From NCBI RefSeq assembly GCF_028736035.1, contig NZ_CP117866.1, positions 7,848,501 to 7,912,500 of the forward strand: a stretch of DNA of 64,000 bases. The letters run 5' to 3'. The notes beneath the pieces were generated by a model. The model worked only from the letters and a program-made list of their open reading frames with translations. It did no database searches and had not been told where the DNA came from. Of this stretch, positions 7,861-15,988 are shown one piece after another (within the stretch, counting starts at the first letter, position 1; the number at the start of each line of letters is the position of its first letter). The stretch is from Streptomyces sp. T12 (GTDB taxonomy: Bacteria > Actinomycetota > Actinomycetes > Streptomycetales > Streptomycetaceae). The position numbers were made by a program, and so were the translations under genes.

Positions 7861-8442
7861 TCACAGGACGAGGGCGCAGACGAGGGCTGCCAGGACGCCC
7901 AGGGCGCAGAGGCCACCCAGGACGGGGCCGGTGACGGTTCGGGCCGGCAGGCTCTGCCAAGAGGCCGTGAAACCGGGGCCGTTGCGGGTGCCGAATCCGG
8001 TGAGGAGGCAGTAGATGCCGAAGGCCAGCAACGAGAGGCAGAACGCGAGAATCGCGGCGTCGTCGCCGGGGTCGCGGTCCTGCGGTTGTTCGAAGGTGTC
8101 GTTCACCTGAACCACGGGGATTTTCGCCCCGCTTTCGAAACGCGATGACGTTTCCACCAGCACGTCTTGGTAGGTGGCCTCGCCTTCTTGTGCGCTCCAG
8201 TTTCCGGTGCAACTGAACTTCAGTTCTGTGGAACGTCTGTGCGTGCCGTAGTGGGTCTTCGTGTGCGTCTCGCATGAAGAAACGGTGAGGGTTCCGTCGG
8301 TGCCCTCTCCGGCGAGTTCACTGCGCAGTTCCGGAATGGTCACCACGGCGACGACTGCGGCCAACAGAAGCAGCCCCAGGCCGAGGAGTCTTCCCGCCCA
8401 CAGGCTCCCTGTGTTGCCGTGACGCGACTGTACTGTCACCAC
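7861..8442 (-). CDS. Cys-pair membrane protein, paralogue 3
   Basis: From the GTG at 8442 (AGGGGAC upstream) the protein has 193 residues, close to the 194 of its downstream neighbour. It has a first helix at about 15-38, the loop DGTLTVSSCETHTKTHYG with a second cysteine in KFSCTGNWSAQEGEA, and two C-terminal helices. This is the same family as 7245-7829. It is divergent from the WXG100-like gene at 8573, with about 130 bases between that must hold both promoters. No enzymatic motif is visible. Confidence 0.72.
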   Translation of the reverse strand: MVTVQSRHGNTGSLWAGRLLGLGLLLLAAVVAVVTIPELRSELAGEGTDGTLTVSSCETHTKTHYGTHRRSTELKFSCTGNWSAQEGEATYQDVLVETSSRFESGAKIPVVQVNDTFEQPQDRDPGDDAAILAFCLSLLAFGIYCLLTGFGTRNGPGFTASWQSLPARTVTGPVLGGLCALGVLAALVCALVL

Positions 8443-8572
8443 TTTTTGTCGTCCCCTTGCTCGACTTGACGATCTCTTGACTGGCGGGCTTGGCAGTGCT
8501 GTGCGCGAGGAGTCTAAGGTATCCGTCTGTCGTTCAATATGAAGTGCAGCCAGGGGAGTTCGGGGGAGCGCA

Positions 8573-8899
8573 ATGGAGTTCGAAACCTTTGACGTGGACA
8601 CGGGCGTACTCCGCAGGCAGGGCGGGAAGTTCGTCGACCTCGGGGGTGATTTCTCAACCGCGTCCAAACGGTTCAAGGACAGCCTCGAAGAGCTTGGTGA
8701 GCCATGGGCGGATGCGGATTTCGGGGAGATCTTCGGCCAGGTCTACACGCCGATTCGCGACGGAATCTTCACATCGATGGGAAGTCTCGCGGATCGGCTG
8801 CAGAAGATCGGGTACAACCTGCAGGACATGGCGCGTAACTACGACGCATCGGAAGCGTCGAACAGCGGCCTGCTGAACGGAATTTCCGGCGAACTCTAA
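8573..8899 (+). CDS. WXG100-like ESX protein
   Basis: This 108-residue, mostly helical protein has the size and helical-hairpin form of WXG100 (Esx) proteins. At the expected hairpin turn it has PWADADFGEIFG in place of a strict W-x-G. It is clearly paralogous to the protein encoded next to eccC at 47.6 kb: PW..DD.GE.FG, then VY..RDG, then SMGSLA.R. GGGGGAG precedes the ATG. The gene is followed within 21 bases by the CpnT-N-like effector gene. An Esx-like protein just upstream of a large ESX substrate is the usual arrangement for a secretion partner. Expected role: co-secreted partner or chaperone. Confidence 0.75.
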   Translation: MEFETFDVDTGVLRRQGGKFVDLGGDFSTASKRFKDSLEELGEPWADADFGEIFGQVYTPIRDGIFTSMGSLADRLQKIGYNLQDMARNYDASEASNSGLLNGISGEL

Positions 8900-8919
8900 T
8901 CAAATACGGGGCTATTGGC

Positions 8920-10080
8920 ATGTCGCTCACACTGCCCGGCGAACTTGTCTGGGTGCTGGACCTCCTCGGATACACCTGGCCCGAGGTCGACGAAGAAGCA
9001 CTGCACAAGGTCGCAGAGACCTGGCGGGCCTTCGGTGAGGAACTCGAAGAGATCCAACAGCACGGGGAAGGCCTCGCCCGCACGGTTGTCTCCCACAACT
9101 TCGGTATGGCTGTTGACGGGTTCAGCAAGGACTGGGGCGCTTATACCGGCGCGAACGGCGAGGACAGATACCTGCCGGACGCCAAGATGGCGTGCGAAGT
9201 GATTGCCTTCGCGTTCGACGCGGCCGCGGTGGCGGTGCTCACCGCGAAGGTGGCCGTGATCGTGCAACTCGTCGCCCTGGCCATCGAGATCATCGCGGCG
9301 CAGGCGGCGGCTCCCTTCACCTTCGGACTGTCCGAGGTCGGCGCGCTGGGTGCGACACAGGCCACGCGGCTGATCGTCCGTGAGCTGCTGGACAGGCTCA
9401 AGCGGGAGGTCATGGAGGCGGTCACCAAGGCCATGGAGCACGCCACCATGGACGCCGTCAAGAAGATGGCCAAGGAGCAGCTCGAGAAGGTCACCAAGGA
9501 GAAGGTCAAGCAGTTCGCCAAGGACCAGCTCAAGGAGCAGGGTAAGCAGTTCGTCCAGGAGAAGGTCGTCGACGCCGCCAAGGAGAAGGCCACCGAGGCC
9601 GCCGTCGGAATGGCGCAGAACATCGGCCAGCAGAGCATCGAGACCTACTTCGACGCGCGGTCCGGCGTCGACCTCGGTGAGACGGCGGACATCGCCAAGA
9701 CGGCGGCCGGTGACTACGTGGACGGCCTGAAGAACGAGGTCACCGGGGGCGAGGGATCGACCTTCGCCGACTACGTGGACCCGACCACGCACGTGAACAA
9801 CGCCGTGGACGCCGCGACGGAGCGGGTCACCGGGGCGGCCGGGGACCGGGTACAGCATGGTGTCGACGCGCTGTCCGGACACGGTGCGCAGAGCATGCAG
9901 GCGTCCGACGGGGCTGCGGACACCGGCTCCGGGTCGGGTTCCGGCTCTTCGGGCTCCTCGGGCACCACGCAGGCGTCCAACAGGCCGGCGGCCACTGCCT
10001 CCGCGGTGAGCTCCGGTTCCTCCGGCTCCTCCGGTTCCTCGGGGGGCGCGGACGACTGGGCCCGAAGCGAGTTCGGATGA
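8920..10080 (+). CDS. ESX effector-like protein with CpnT-N-type domain, no toxin domain
   Basis: The first 200 or so residues match the N-terminal secretion domain of the large toxin at 35.7-40.2 kb: LPGELVWVLDLLGYTWP against LPDELEWVLEMLGYRWP, and APFTFGLSEVGALGATQA against APFTFGLSSVAGMGATQA. This domain type (WXG100-like / CpnT N-terminal) directs polymorphic toxins to type VII secretion. Residues about 180-235 form a Lys/Glu/Gln-rich coiled coil. The C-terminus is a Ser/Gly/Thr low-complexity tail ending DDWARSEFG. At 386 residues it has no room for a toxin domain, so it may be a structural substrate, an adaptor, or an effector that lost its C-terminal cassette. Confidence 0.78.
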   Translation: MSLTLPGELVWVLDLLGYTWPEVDEEALHKVAETWRAFGEELEEIQQHGEGLARTVVSHNFGMAVDGFSKDWGAYTGANGEDRYLPDAKMACEVIAFAFDAAAVAVLTAKVAVIVQLVALAIEIIAAQAAAPFTFGLSEVGALGATQATRLIVRELLDRLKREVMEAVTKAMEHATMDAVKKMAKEQLEKVTKEKVKQFAKDQLKEQGKQFVQEKVVDAAKEKATEAAVGMAQNIGQQSIETYFDARSGVDLGETADIAKTAAGDYVDGLKNEVTGGEGSTFADYVDPTTHVNNAVDAATERVTGAAGDRVQHGVDALSGHGAQSMQASDGAADTGSGSGSGSSGSSGTTQASNRPAATASAVSSGSSGSSGSSGGADDWARSEFG

Positions 10081-10138
10081 CGCCGCCGCTGCTTCAGCTG
10101 TCCCCGCCAACCACCAACGGGAAGGACGTGCCGCACCC

Positions 10139-10576
10139 ATGACCGCGGACCGGGAGATCCAGGACGAGGAACTCATGGGGATCGCCCAGGACCCCGAGCA
10201 GGCCCTGAGGATGCGCCGCTCCCTGCGCACCATCGCCGGCGCGACGTCGCTCGGCCCGGACCTGCGCGAGATGGCGCGTGCCGTGCTGAGCGGGAGCGTC
10301 GACATCAAGGACGCCTTCCAGGACCCGCGCTACACCGAGGCCGTATTCCAGCGGATGCACGAGATGCGCCGGGCGGCCGAGGACCAGACGTACGCGGATC
10401 GTCAGCAGTCCAAGGTCCAGTTCGCGGAATGGGACGCTCGGCAGCAGGCGGACCTGGACCGAGAGCGTGCCGAGCGGGATGCGCCGGTGCACGGGGCGGG
10501 CGGGCCGGTCAGCGCTGAGGTTCGGAGGGGTGTGCGAGGCGTTGGGTGCGAGCTGGATTCCCGCCGACCTCGGTGA
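10139..10576 (+). CDS. Small acidic ESX-associated protein, family A copy 1
   Basis: I recognise no function, but this 145-residue protein is one of three local paralogues, with 11852-12253 and 42864-43292. The shared core is a helical segment of about 70 residues with the pattern E-M-(A/Q)-x-x-(V/L)-L-S-G-x-(V/L)-x-(L/I)-(R/K)-(D/E)-A, here LREMARAVLSGSVDIKDAF. All three sit beside ESX-type genes. The C-terminal 35 residues do not resemble the C-termini of the other two, which end in RHSG-type tails, so this copy may be out of frame after about residue 110. GGAAGGAC lies 12 bases before the ATG. Confidence 0.65.
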   Translation: MTADREIQDEELMGIAQDPEQALRMRRSLRTIAGATSLGPDLREMARAVLSGSVDIKDAFQDPRYTEAVFQRMHEMRRAAEDQTYADRQQSKVQFAEWDARQQADLDRERAERDAPVHGAGGPVSAEVRRGVRGVGCELDSRRPR

Positions 10577-10789
10577 ACCCGCGGCGTCTGCTCGACGAGC
10601 GTGACCTCATGGCCGGCGCGGCGCGGCGCGGCGCAGGCTCAGCATCGCGGCCGGTCCCCCGATGCCGTACCGACGACTATCGCCCTTGCGCGCCGTACAC
10701 AACAAGCGGCAGCCGCCTTTGGGTTGAAACAACCTACGAGGATCCCGGACCGGCTGTGCGTTGATGCGTTCGCACGCGCCTTGATAGGT

Positions 10790-11095
10790 TCACGCCGGTC
10801 GGTCCACGCCGATCTGCTCGTCATCTGGCTGGTAAACCTGCTCGCCGTCCAGGCCGTCAACGCGAGCCCCGTCGGTGGGCAGGATGCGTCGGTGGCCATG
10901 TTCGCGCTGGTCGCGGCACAGGCCATCCGGCTCATGGAGATGTGGGCCGAGGCGGCCAAGACGTTCGACAAGTTTGCGATGGCACTGAGCGCGCTCGACC
11001 TGGCCATCTCCGCCTCCGACGACGGATTCTCGGTGGTGGACCGGGTCCCCAGGTGGGCACCGGTCGTTATGACCACCGGGCGAAATACGGAGTAG
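10790..11095 (+). pseudogene. C-terminal fragment of a WXG100-type protein
   Basis: The frame ending at the TAG of 11093-11095 reads ALVAAQAIRLMEMWAEAAKT with good Streptomyces codon use. It aligns with the C-terminal third of the WXG100-type protein at 12.3 kb (LAALEIARLIKMWGDATKMF). Near the end the homology moves to another frame: QVGTGRYDH in the shifted frame matches SVSGNYDN. The 5' two thirds, including the WxG region, are missing. It is therefore a truncated and frameshifted remnant. Confidence 0.6.
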
Positions 11096-11107
11096 GCGGT
11101 AAGGATC

Positions 11108-11392
11108 TTGGGTTTCCTCGGCGGGGTCGACGATCTCGAGCGCTTCCTCACACGTTCGTGTTACTTGAGCGTCGGGTCGGTCCCAGCCTGTTGGGGCCTC
11201 ACGGTCTTCCTCGTCGAGGATGTCGGCTGGCACTTCAGCTTTCTCGCTGGTTGCGTTCTCCCACTGATCGCCGCTCATCTGGGGATCCGCGCCAAAAGGG
11301 AAATCCGTACGCGTATGTCGGCTACGGCGTTCGGGCTCGCCTTCGTCTCCCTGCCGGTGATGGTTGCACTGGCGTACCTCGAGAGCTCGTAA
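11108..11392 (+). CDS. Small membrane protein, unknown family
   Basis: The 94-residue frame begins at a TTG with AAGGA 3 bases upstream, 12 bases after the WXG100-type fragment. It has two or three hydrophobic segments (VPACWGLTVFLVEDVG, FSFLAGCVLPLIAAHLG, FGLAFVSLPVMVALAYL) joined by a basic loop (RAKREIRTR). No family was recognised. In the minus-strand block next door a WXG100-type gene is likewise followed by small genes including a short membrane protein, so this may be the last gene of a parallel, decayed block. Confidence 0.5.
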   Translation: MGFLGGVDDLERFLTRSCYLSVGSVPACWGLTVFLVEDVGWHFSFLAGCVLPLIAAHLGIRAKREIRTRMSATAFGLAFVSLPVMVALAYLESS

Positions 11393-11438
11393 CGCGATCG
11401 GCTCACATCGCTCGGTGACGCTCGGGGCGCGCTCCGAT

Positions 11439-11801
11439 TCAGGCCACGCTGCGGAGTACCACCAATGCCGCGCTGCTCCCCAGAGCACACGTCAGGGCGA
11501 GCGCCAGCAGCTTGCCGCTGCGGCTGCGATAACCGCGCACGGCCGCCCATACTCCTACGGCGCCGACGAGGGCCAGCGCTCCGCTCACCACGCGCATGGC
11601 GACGTCGAAGCCTGGCATGACTGTCGCCGCGACGCCGCCCAGGGCCACCATCGCGCTGAGGATGCCGGCGAACATTGCCGCGTTCCACCAGGTACGAGAT
11701 GTCAGTCGCTCGCGGCTGCCGTCACCCATGTCGTTCATCAGCATGTGCGGCAGGCTACGCGATCGCCTGGATCGGCGTGGCGGGCCGGGAAGCTCACTCA
11801 T
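11439..11801 (-). CDS. Three-helix small membrane protein
   Basis: The 120-residue protein has a basic N-terminus rich in Arg and Ser and three hydrophobic segments at about 42-60, 66-88 and 97-118, joined by a short basic loop (RGYRSRSGK). It is the last gene of a four-gene minus-strand run that starts with the EspC-like gene at 13415. An in-frame ATG at 11744 is an alternative start that would remove the basic leader. No catalytic residues or known family were seen. Confidence 0.6.
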   Translation of the reverse strand: MSELPGPPRRSRRSRSLPHMLMNDMGDGSRERLTSRTWWNAAMFAGILSAMVALGGVAATVMPGFDVAMRVVSGALALVGAVGVWAAVRGYRSRSGKLLALALTCALGSSAALVVLRSVA

Positions 11802-11851
11802 CCGCCGGCCCCCGCAGTATGCGGCTGCCCGTTACCCGATACCTGTTAGCG

Positions 11852-12253
11852 TCAGAGCTTCCAGCCGTGGCCACTGTGGCGAGCCCGGCCCTGCGCCGTC
11901 CCCGAGCGCTCCGCTGTCTCCTGGCGTTCCTGTTCGATCTCGGCGCGCTGGGCTTCGAGGTAGCGTTCGGCCTCGGCGCGCTGCTGTTCACGCTCTTCCG
12001 GAGACTGCTGCTCGTACTCCTGGCGAGCCTGTGCGATGCGCTCGCCGAGGGCGTCGGAGTACGCGCCCACGCGCACGGCCTCGCGGAGGCCGACCCGCCC
12101 GGAGAGGACCTCGCGGGCCATCTCCTGGAGTGCACCGCCCGCGGACGGGCTGTCGGCGAGGCGCTGCAGCGACTTCCGCAGAGCGCGGGCCCGTGCCTCG
12201 TCCCGTGCGATGTCCATCAGGTCTGCGTCGCCGATCTGGCGCTCTTCAGCCAT
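11852..12253 (-). CDS. Small acidic ESX-associated protein, family A copy 2
   Basis: The 133-residue protein shares the family A core (LQEMAREVLSGRVGLREAV) with 10139-10576 and 42864-43292. It starts DADLMDIARDEARARALRKS, very like the start of copy 1. Residues 75-120 form a Glu/Gln/Arg-rich helix (QQSPEEREQQRAEAERYLEA). It ends RHSGHGWKL, like the RHSGGFSLY of copy 3. The gene follows the WXG100-type gene at 12326-13072 in the same direction. The repeated association suggests a structural or chaperone role in the ESX system; this is inference only. Confidence 0.68.
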   Translation of the reverse strand: MAEERQIGDADLMDIARDEARARALRKSLQRLADSPSAGGALQEMAREVLSGRVGLREAVRVGAYSDALGERIAQARQEYEQQSPEEREQQRAEAERYLEAQRAEIEQERQETAERSGTAQGRARHSGHGWKL

Positions 12254-12325
12254 GGTGTGGATCTCTCCTTACTAATGGCAATTGCTGAGCACTGGCGGCA
12301 ATTGCCGAGCGATCGGGCGATAGCG

Positions 12326-13072
12326 TCAGGCGACCGCGGGGTTGTCGTAATTTCCGCTCACCGACGGGAAGTTCTGGAAGTGCCCGTAGATCTCGGCTCC
12401 CAGCTGCTCCAGGACTCCGACTCCGCCGTTGACGATGGTCTGCGCCTGCGCAAACATCTTGGTCGCGTCGCCCCACATCTTGATCAGGCGCGCGATCTCA
12501 AGGGCGGCCAGTCCATACCCAACGACGGCCCCCACCCCTGTCCAGGACAGCGCGGTACCTGCGGCCATTTCAATACCCACGATGATCAGGCCGTCGATGA
12601 TGCCACCGATGACGCTCTTGATGGCTTCCGCCGTCGAATAGGCGGCGTGGGCCAGGCGCTCGTACGTTGAATGCAGGGAATCGAAGGTCTCGCGGCAGCC
12701 GGTAAGTTTCTTTGCCAGCTCGTCAAAGTAGTTATAGGCCGCATCCGCGGCGTTGCCGTCCCATGCCGAATCGAGAGAGGAGTTCCCCGACTTCAGGTTC
12801 TGTGCCACGCCTTCGCATGCCTTGCCGATGTTCTGCCATACCGAAGCGCACTCGGCGAAGGACTCCCAGTCGCCGGCGAACCACTGGATGACTTCGTCCA
12901 GGGGGTTGAACCCGAAGACCGCGTTGTACGCCTCCGTGATCCAGTACGACGGGCTGACGAGGTCGCTCGCGTCGTTGAAGACGTCCAACAGGAGTCCCTG
13001 TGAGAACTCCTCGGGCTTCTTGGGGGCGGTCAGGTGGCTCGTGGGCTCGGATGCGTCTGCAAACCCGGACAT
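12326..13072 (-). CDS. WXG100-type ESX protein with extended C-terminal helices
   Basis: The 248-residue protein contains a true W-x-G turn in SLDSAWDGNAADAAYNYFDE (about residues 97-116), flanked by long amphipathic helices as in the WXG100/PPE superfamily. Residues 135-190 hold a Gly/Ala/Ile-rich hydrophobic hairpin, and the chain ends in a helix plus NFPSVSGNYDNPAVA. It lies 28 bases after the EspC-like gene at 13101-13415. A pair consisting of an EspC-like and a WXG100-type protein is a usual ESX substrate unit. A fragment of a paralogue lies at 10.8-11.1 kb. Confidence 0.78.
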   Translation of the reverse strand: MSGFADASEPTSHLTAPKKPEEFSQGLLLDVFNDASDLVSPSYWITEAYNAVFGFNPLDEVIQWFAGDWESFAECASVWQNIGKACEGVAQNLKSGNSSLDSAWDGNAADAAYNYFDELAKKLTGCRETFDSLHSTYERLAHAAYSTAEAIKSVIGGIIDGLIIVGIEMAAGTALSWTGVGAVVGYGLAALEIARLIKMWGDATKMFAQAQTIVNGGVGVLEQLGAEIYGHFQNFPSVSGNYDNPAVA

Positions 13073-13100
13073 GCAGGGGCCTCTCGGGGAGCTGGCGGAG

Positions 13101-13415
13101 TCAGCGCTTGCTGGGCGGGAAGGTGGCGTCCATGGACCGAGCGGTGGATTCGTCGGTCGTCCTGTAGTAGTTGGCGCTCTTCCTCATTTCCGTCTCTGCG
13201 GCGCGCAGCACCGACTCCGCCCGTGTCATGGCGGAGTTGACCTCTTCGACCACCGACCGGTGGGCGCCGATGATCAATTCGATCAGTCCTTGGTCGGAGA
13301 CGCCTACGTCGGTATTGCCCTGTGCGTATTTCCTTGCCTGCTGAATGTCAGCGGCGGCTCTGCCTACTTGAGTCGCATAGCCTTCCAGATCGTCAGCCTG
13401 GACCTTGAACCCCAT
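13101..13415 (-). CDS. EspC-like type VII secretion target
   Basis: The 104-residue helical protein has the features of the EspC/ESX-target family: MGFKVQADDLEGYATQVGRA at the start and ANYYRTTDESTARSMD near the end. The latter is the Y-x-x-x-D/E-type C-terminal signal (YRTTD) used for type VII export. It heads a minus-strand run with the WXG100-type gene, a family A gene and a small membrane protein. Expected role: co-secreted partner of the 248-residue WXG100-type protein. Confidence 0.8.
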   Translation of the reverse strand: MGFKVQADDLEGYATQVGRAAADIQQARKYAQGNTDVGVSDQGLIELIIGAHRSVVEEVNSAMTRAESVLRAAETEMRKSANYYRTTDESTARSMDATFPPSKR

Positions 13416-13602
13416 CTGTTCACCTTTGTCCGTTCAGTCACAGCCGTTCCGACACGCTACCGCAAGCCACATGGATGGATGTCGGCAGCGCATCCTGTGC
13501 TGCCCTGTTGACTATGACCGGGGTTTGGATTGCCGTCAGTGCCTGAACCTTGATCCATTCTTGGCGGGTTGAAAGGGGATCCTTCATGAAGGGCCAGGCC
13601 CT

Positions 13603-14265
13603 CTAACGCGAGGATCCGCGTGCACGCTCCCGATGCCCCTTGTGATCCGGAACGCCCATGTAGCCGGCCTCGCGCTCGGTCTCACCGAGCCACAGCTGGG
13701 GGACCTGTTGCTGGATCGCCGTGACCAGAGCCTTCCGGGAGCCCACCGGGACAGGGAGGCGGTAGCGCAGCCGCGGGAGGGTGGGGTGCAGCGGCTCCTC
13801 GTCGCGGACCAGGGGCCACAGGACGGGGTCGTCGCGGTCGATGGGAGCGTTGGGGCAGAGTTCGATGGAGTACACCTTCACCTTGCTCTTGCCCGTGCCC
13901 ATCTTGCTCCAGTGCAGCCCCACTCCGGCGAGGCTCTGCCAGGGGATGACGTTCTGCGCCTTGCCGTTGCTGACCCACAGTCCCGTGTGGTCGACGCTCA
14001 CGCTGGAGTGCCGACTCGACCAGGCGGCGATCAGGCTGCCGACGCTGATGAAGCCCATGAACAGCCCCATGACGATTCCCCCGATTCCCTTGGGGTCCGG
14101 CCCGCCGCCGCCGAGCCCGGCGGTTATCGCGATGCCGCCGAACAGGAGGAAGGCGCTGATGGCCGTGAGTACGATGCCAAGGGGGATCATCCGCCGCGAG
14201 GCTCGCCCGCCGGTGCGCACGACAGTGGCGGCGGGGGAGGGGGAGAGTCCGCTGGAAAACGACAT
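13603..14265 (-). CDS. Two-helix membrane protein with PH-like tail, copy 1
   Basis: Starting at the ATG at 14265 the protein has 220 residues. Two membrane helices lie at about 28-50 and 65-85. The cytoplasmic part has TGLWVSNGKAQNVIPWQSLA, as in bacterial PH-like domains, and then DDPVLWPLVRDEEPLHP. It is closely paralogous to the protein at 40374-41027, which shares NVIPWQ.LAGVGL.WSK, VRDEEPLHP and LPRLRYRLP. Each copy is divergent from a small membrane protein of about 130 residues, so the pair was duplicated together. Function is unknown. Confidence 0.75.
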   Translation of the reverse strand: MSFSSGLSPSPAATVVRTGGRASRRMIPLGIVLTAISAFLLFGGIAITAGLGGGGPDPKGIGGIVMGLFMGFISVGSLIAAWSSRHSSVSVDHTGLWVSNGKAQNVIPWQSLAGVGLHWSKMGTGKSKVKVYSIELCPNAPIDRDDPVLWPLVRDEEPLHPTLPRLRYRLPVPVGSRKALVTAIQQQVPQLWLGETEREAGYMGVPDHKGHRERARGSSR

Positions 14266-14339
14266 GGCGCGGAGTGTACGGAACGTCTTCGCGACGCCCC
14301 GCCCGTTGGGTTGGGCGTTGACCGCTAAGCTCCGCTGCC

Positions 14340-14732
14340 ATGGCAACACATGGCGGTGAGGCCGAGAAGAGGCCGGACAGGCTGGGTGAGCAACCACTGT
14401 CCTCAGGAGTGAGCACGGACGAGCTGAGGGCACAGTTCGAGGCTCAGGGTCGCCCGGGGCTCGCGGAGGGGCGGCGACGCGATGCGCGGCAGGCCCGGGG
14501 GATGTACGCGGCGTTGGCCGGGTTGGTCGCCGTCGTCTGCCTGGTCCTGATCGGCGTACGCCTCGGGCAGGGCGATGCGCTGGGGGTCTGGGTCGCCACG
14601 TATGCCATGGGGGTGGCCCTCGGTGGTTGGGGGTTTGTGCTCGCCCGGATCGGTCACACCCGCTGGGCGATGATGGTGACCTGTATCGCGGGGGTGTTGG
14701 CGGGTCTCGGGGACAGCCCCGCTTTCCGTTGA
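14340..14732 (+). CDS. Small two/three-helix membrane protein, copy 1
   Basis: The 130-residue protein has a charged cytoplasmic N-terminus with DELRAQFEAQGRPGLAEGRR, then hydrophobic helices at about 57-75, 84-103 and 108-125. It is paralogous to 41067-41462, which has DELTARFQGQADPGFARQRS and the same helix layout. It is divergent from the PH-like membrane protein gene, with 74 bases between the two starts. Its role is unknown; the linkage with the ESX genes is kept in both copies. Confidence 0.68.
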   Translation: MATHGGEAEKRPDRLGEQPLSSGVSTDELRAQFEAQGRPGLAEGRRRDARQARGMYAALAGLVAVVCLVLIGVRLGQGDALGVWVATYAMGVALGGWGFVLARIGHTRWAMMVTCIAGVLAGLGDSPAFR

Positions 14733-14828
14733 GGCAGGCAGACTTGGGCTTGAGCCAGGAGGGGCCAGGAGGGGCCAGGCTACCGACCGGGCACCAGGGA
14801 GTGGCCCGGGCCGGCGCCTGATGAGAAT

Positions 14829-15611
14829 TCACGCCTGACGGCGCTTCTTCTTGCCGATGAGGTAGGCGACGCCCCAAGCCGCGGCCGCGGCGACCACGAG
14901 GCCGAGCGGGGAGAACCAGTCGACTCCGCCGCCGGTTTCGTCGTTCCACCAGGCCCTGGCCGGGAGGAAGGCGTCGAACCTCAGCAGGTCCCAGACGGCA
15001 CCGGGCGACTGCATGTCGGCGACGATGAGCGGCCAGGCGTTGGTGTAGCCGAAGAAGGCTCCGAGTGTGGCGACGACGGTTCCACCGATCCGGGCGCCAT
15101 TGTGGTCGTGCCCGACCGAGCCGACCAACGCGCCGACAATCGCTCCGTTGACCAGCGCGTGGGTCAAGTAAAGGGTGTTGGCCGTGACGAGCGTGACGTC
15201 CTTGTACGTGGCGAAGATGACACCGGTGTAGATCAGCGAGACGACGACCGAGACGAAGAAGGCCAGCCAGACCGCGCCCACCGGGTGACCGCTTGCGTTC
15301 GGACGCTGCCCGAAGTGGGGCGGCTGGAACCCGGGTGCGGGGTGCATCGGATGCATCGGTCCGGCGTGCATCGGGTGTTGCCCCGGGACCGGCGCCGTTC
15401 CGGGGTACATCGGAGGCTGGCCGGGCGGGGGCGGCGGCCCGGCCTGCATCGGGGGTTGCCCGGGAGAGGGAGGCGGACCGAACCCCGGTTGTTGTTGCTG
15501 CTGCGGTGGTGGGGCGGGCTGGTTGTACGGGTTGTAGGCGTCCTGGGGCGGCTGGGGTGACTGAGGTGGCTGCGGAGGCGGCGGTGGCGGTTGGAACGGC
15601 GGCTGGCTCAT
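14829..15611 (-). CDS. Pro/Gln-rich multi-pass membrane protein
   Basis: The 260-residue protein begins with about 110 residues of Pro/Gln/Gly/Met-rich sequence (MSQPPFQPPPPPPQPP, later repeats of the type PPGQPPM). Four hydrophobic segments follow between about 115 and 255, and the tail is basic (GKKKRRQA). Proline-rich N-termini on membrane proteins are frequent around Streptomyces ESX genes; the LppU-like protein at 41.5 kb in the paralogous block has one too, but its C-terminal domain differs. No enzymatic motif was seen. Confidence 0.7.
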   Translation of the reverse strand: MSQPPFQPPPPPPQPPQSPQPPQDAYNPYNQPAPPPQQQQQPGFGPPPSPGQPPMQAGPPPPPGQPPMYPGTAPVPGQHPMHAGPMHPMHPAPGFQPPHFGQRPNASGHPVGAVWLAFFVSVVVSLIYTGVIFATYKDVTLVTANTLYLTHALVNGAIVGALVGSVGHDHNGARIGGTVVATLGAFFGYTNAWPLIVADMQSPGAVWDLLRFDAFLPARAWWNDETGGGVDWFSPLGLVVAAAAAWGVAYLIGKKKRRQA

Positions 15612-15988
15612 TGGTTTCCCACGGAGTGAACTGATAAGAGCAGCAAGTTATCAGTGAGATCAGGAGGGGGCCGTCGGAGCCGGAGCGGGCTGCGTGAAGG
15701 GCGGAGCTGAGGATGCCTCGATGCGCAAGTGAGGAATGAGGAAGTGAAGAAGTGAGGAAGTGATAAAGCGCGGACAGCCCCATAGATCGGCGGACCGGGC
15801 GGCCTCGGGGGGCCTGGGAACGTGGTGGATGTGTACAGGTGTCGGAGGTATGCCGTGAACACCGACACGATTGCGTGCGAGGTGTCCGCAATACCGCTCC
15901 ACCCAGCTTGACCTGCACGAACCGGCCTCGCCAAGATCTCCTGAGTCAAGTCGGGGCACGGAGCATCACGTAGGGGAACGGGACAGCA
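15612..15988. other. Non-coding spacer with short GAGGAAGTGA-type repeats
   Basis: No gene is seen. At 15722-15765 there are four or five imperfect head-to-tail units of the type GAGGAAGTGA, in purine-rich DNA unlike the surroundings. The region lies between two divergent genes and must contain both promoters. I cannot point to definite boxes. Confidence 0.45.

Noticed and set aside
13603..15918. A 771-codon minus-strand frame
   Set aside because: Only its last 220 codons (from the ATG at 14265) are conserved with the paralogue at 40.4 kb; the rest overlaps the plus-strand gene at 14340 and the true minus-strand gene at 14829 in another frame.
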